64,000 nt of DNA, taken from Cryptomeria japonica (Eukaryota > Streptophyta > Pinopsida > Cupressales > Cupressaceae). The position numbers and the translations under genes were made by a program. A model generated the notes under the pieces. It ran no database searches. It saw only the letters and a list, made by a program, of their open reading frames with translations, and was not told the origin of the DNA. Location: NCBI RefSeq assembly GCF_030272615.1, contig NC_081415.1:104648796-104712795 (forward strand), in the 5' to 3' direction. Position 1 is the stretch's first letter. Each line of letters begins with the position of its first letter. Below, in pieces: positions 62,646-64,000 of this stretch.

Positions 62646-64000
62646 GGATTGGAAGGCATTTTCATCTATATCTCTGTCAACTACTGAATATCTTTATGAG
62701 TTAGTAATATACACAATAGTTCAAAGAGTGATATCTGTGCCGGGGTTTTCTTGAGTTTCTCCACAATATTAGAGGTCCCTACTGCTTGTGGTGGGTTTGA
62801 TGGTACTACTTGTAAAGTTACTTTAGATCTGCGAGTAACTACTACACAATCTCTATCTCTAGGAGTTATTGTGATTGTAGCCACTATATCATCTCTTGTG
62901 AGGGAACTATCTGCAACATATGCCGTGTTATCAAGGTTCATTTCATGTCCCTTCCTATAGTCATTATGTGCAAGTTTGACATCCATGATATGTGCTATAA
63001 GTTCATCTTCAAACCATCCTGAATGAAATGGTTCTTCATGCCCCCCGTCCATAAGACAAAGATTCTTATCTTCATCATATTTTGGTGCTTCTGACAAAAT
63101 GCAAATTTGGTTATCATAGTTGCAAGTCTCTTGATATTGCTCATAATTATCAAGTGATTTTTGTGAATCATCGTTTATTACATCCTCTGAGCTAATGACA
63201 TGAATAGTATAGTCATATGAGGCTTTGTGTAGTTAGCTGTGTTGTCTTGTGTTCCTGATGTAGATGCCTTCCCTTTATCATGTTTGACAAATGGATCCTT
63301 AAATATGGTATGATTCATGTTTGCTGAAGTTTTGTTGGTGTCAATTGTGATGTCACCTTGATTGATCATGTCTTGGATTAAGTTTTTCAATTTATAGCAA
63401 CTTGCAGTTTTGTGACCTTTAGTACGATGATATTCACAAAAATCACTATCATTCCACCATGTAGGTTTGAAAGGATCTGGTTCATATATTGTTACTTCTG
63501 GAAAAGTGATCATGTTTGTCTTTATTAACATTTTTAATGCTGATTCGATAGGCTCCCCTAGAGGTGTGTAATTCCTTTTTGGAGCATTTACCCTTGGAAA
63601 TTTTGTGTTCATAGTTTGCGCAACGTTTACATTGGTCGATACAGTGTTATTCTCTGTATGTAGACTAAATGATTGACTTGAGCCTTGTAAAGACAAAATC
63701 AGTTGATTTCTATTCACTATACAGGCATCTACAACACCATCGTTAGTCACATTTTTGTTTTCTGACCAAAATTTGGATTTATCATTGTTGTTGTTATTGC
63801 CATATTTTATGAGATCTTGTTCTACTAGTCCTTTCTCACACTTTAAGGCTTTTTCAATGATTTGTTTAAATGTGGTCAAACATTGCATTTGTATCGGGTA
63901 CTTGATTTTAGGGATTAAGTTTATTGTGAAGATGTCAACTTGCTCTGTTTTGGGAATAATAGTCTTGCACCTTCTATAGAGAGATCTCCATCTTTGTATG
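62646..64000 (-). pseudogene. gag, C-terminal part (element C), runs off the window
   Basis: Frame 63888-63178 ('QCLTTFKQIIEKALKCEKGL', 'VTNDGVVDA', 'YTPLGEPIESALK') holds the knuckle C-EY-H-RTKG-H-KTAS-C at 63397-63438, 'LKNLIQDMINQGDITI' and 'VKHDKGKAS'. After a frameshift, 63097-62681 carries an extra acidic segment and then 'DDIVATITI', 'TRRSKVTLQVVPSNPP', 'LKKTPAQISLFELL', which directly follow the knuckle region in D. N-terminal gag lies beyond 64000. Confidence 0.75.

Larger units (their letters stand above)
26551..64000 (-). mobile_element. Element C: minus-strand Tat-lineage retrotransposon hosting B and A
   Basis: From left to right: 3' LTR (26551-27838), antisense PMD gene split by B, spacer (46736-49414), integrase, the aRNH-integrase linker split by A (50709-58737), RNase H domains, RT, linker, protease, gag running past the window end. 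Removing B and A gives one colinear element whose order matches B. Its 5' LTR lies beyond 64000, so its TSD cannot be read. Many stops and a mutated RT box (YVEN) show it is the most decayed of the three full-plan copies. Confidence 0.85.

Noticed and set aside
1-64000. Host genes, tRNA or rRNA genes
   Set aside because: I saw no cloverleaf-like or rRNA-like segment and no frame with host-type exon structure outside the mobile elements. A covariance-model search could still reveal a missed small RNA.

Overview
This window looks like intergenic DNA from a seed plant with a large, repeat-dense genome. Overall resemblance suggests a conifer or other gymnosperm, but nothing here proves it. It is AT-rich. 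I see no convincing host gene, tRNA, rRNA or CRISPR array. Almost every base can be assigned to a nest of LTR retrotransposons whose boundaries I read from LTR ends, target-site duplications (TSDs) and broken reading frames. All coding regions carry stops or frameshifts.

Layout. (1) 1-2921 is the 3' part of an old plus-strand Tat-type Ty3/gypsy element (E), cut at 2922 by a CACTA-like transposon end; a microsatellite follows. (2) 3273-26547 is element D, a plus-strand Tat element with TSD GTATG. Its gag is split by two insertions of one non-coding family, F1 (7994-13136, TSD CATTT) and F2 (13334-17395, TSD TAACT). A deletion removed D's 3' accessory region and half of its 3' LTR. (3) 26551 to beyond 64000 is element C, a minus-strand Tat element. 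It is interrupted by element B (30463-46581, minus strand, TSD CCTAG) and by element A (50709-58737, plus strand, TSD ATTTTG).

B, C and D share one plan: LTR, leader, gag with a CX2HX4HX4C knuckle, retropepsin, a long acidic linker, reverse transcriptase, a degenerate Ty3-type RNase H, a second (archaeal-type) RNase H, integrase and a spacer. In B and C an antisense plant-mobile-domain (PMD) gene follows, with its own TATA box and an intron. That intron holds a minisatellite whose repeated word differs completely between B and C. In B the same word also repeats in the gag-pol leader, and each copy is in the sense orientation of its own transcript.

Element A is the strongest candidate for something undescribed. 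It is an 8.0 kb LTR element with Copia-style signals (initiator-Met-type PBS, AAAAGGGGAGA polypurine tract). It has no recognisable protease, integrase, RT or RNase H. It instead carries a Gag with five CCHC knuckle units and a second reading frame of about 1,130 codons of unknown function, and it presumably depended on enzymes from another element.
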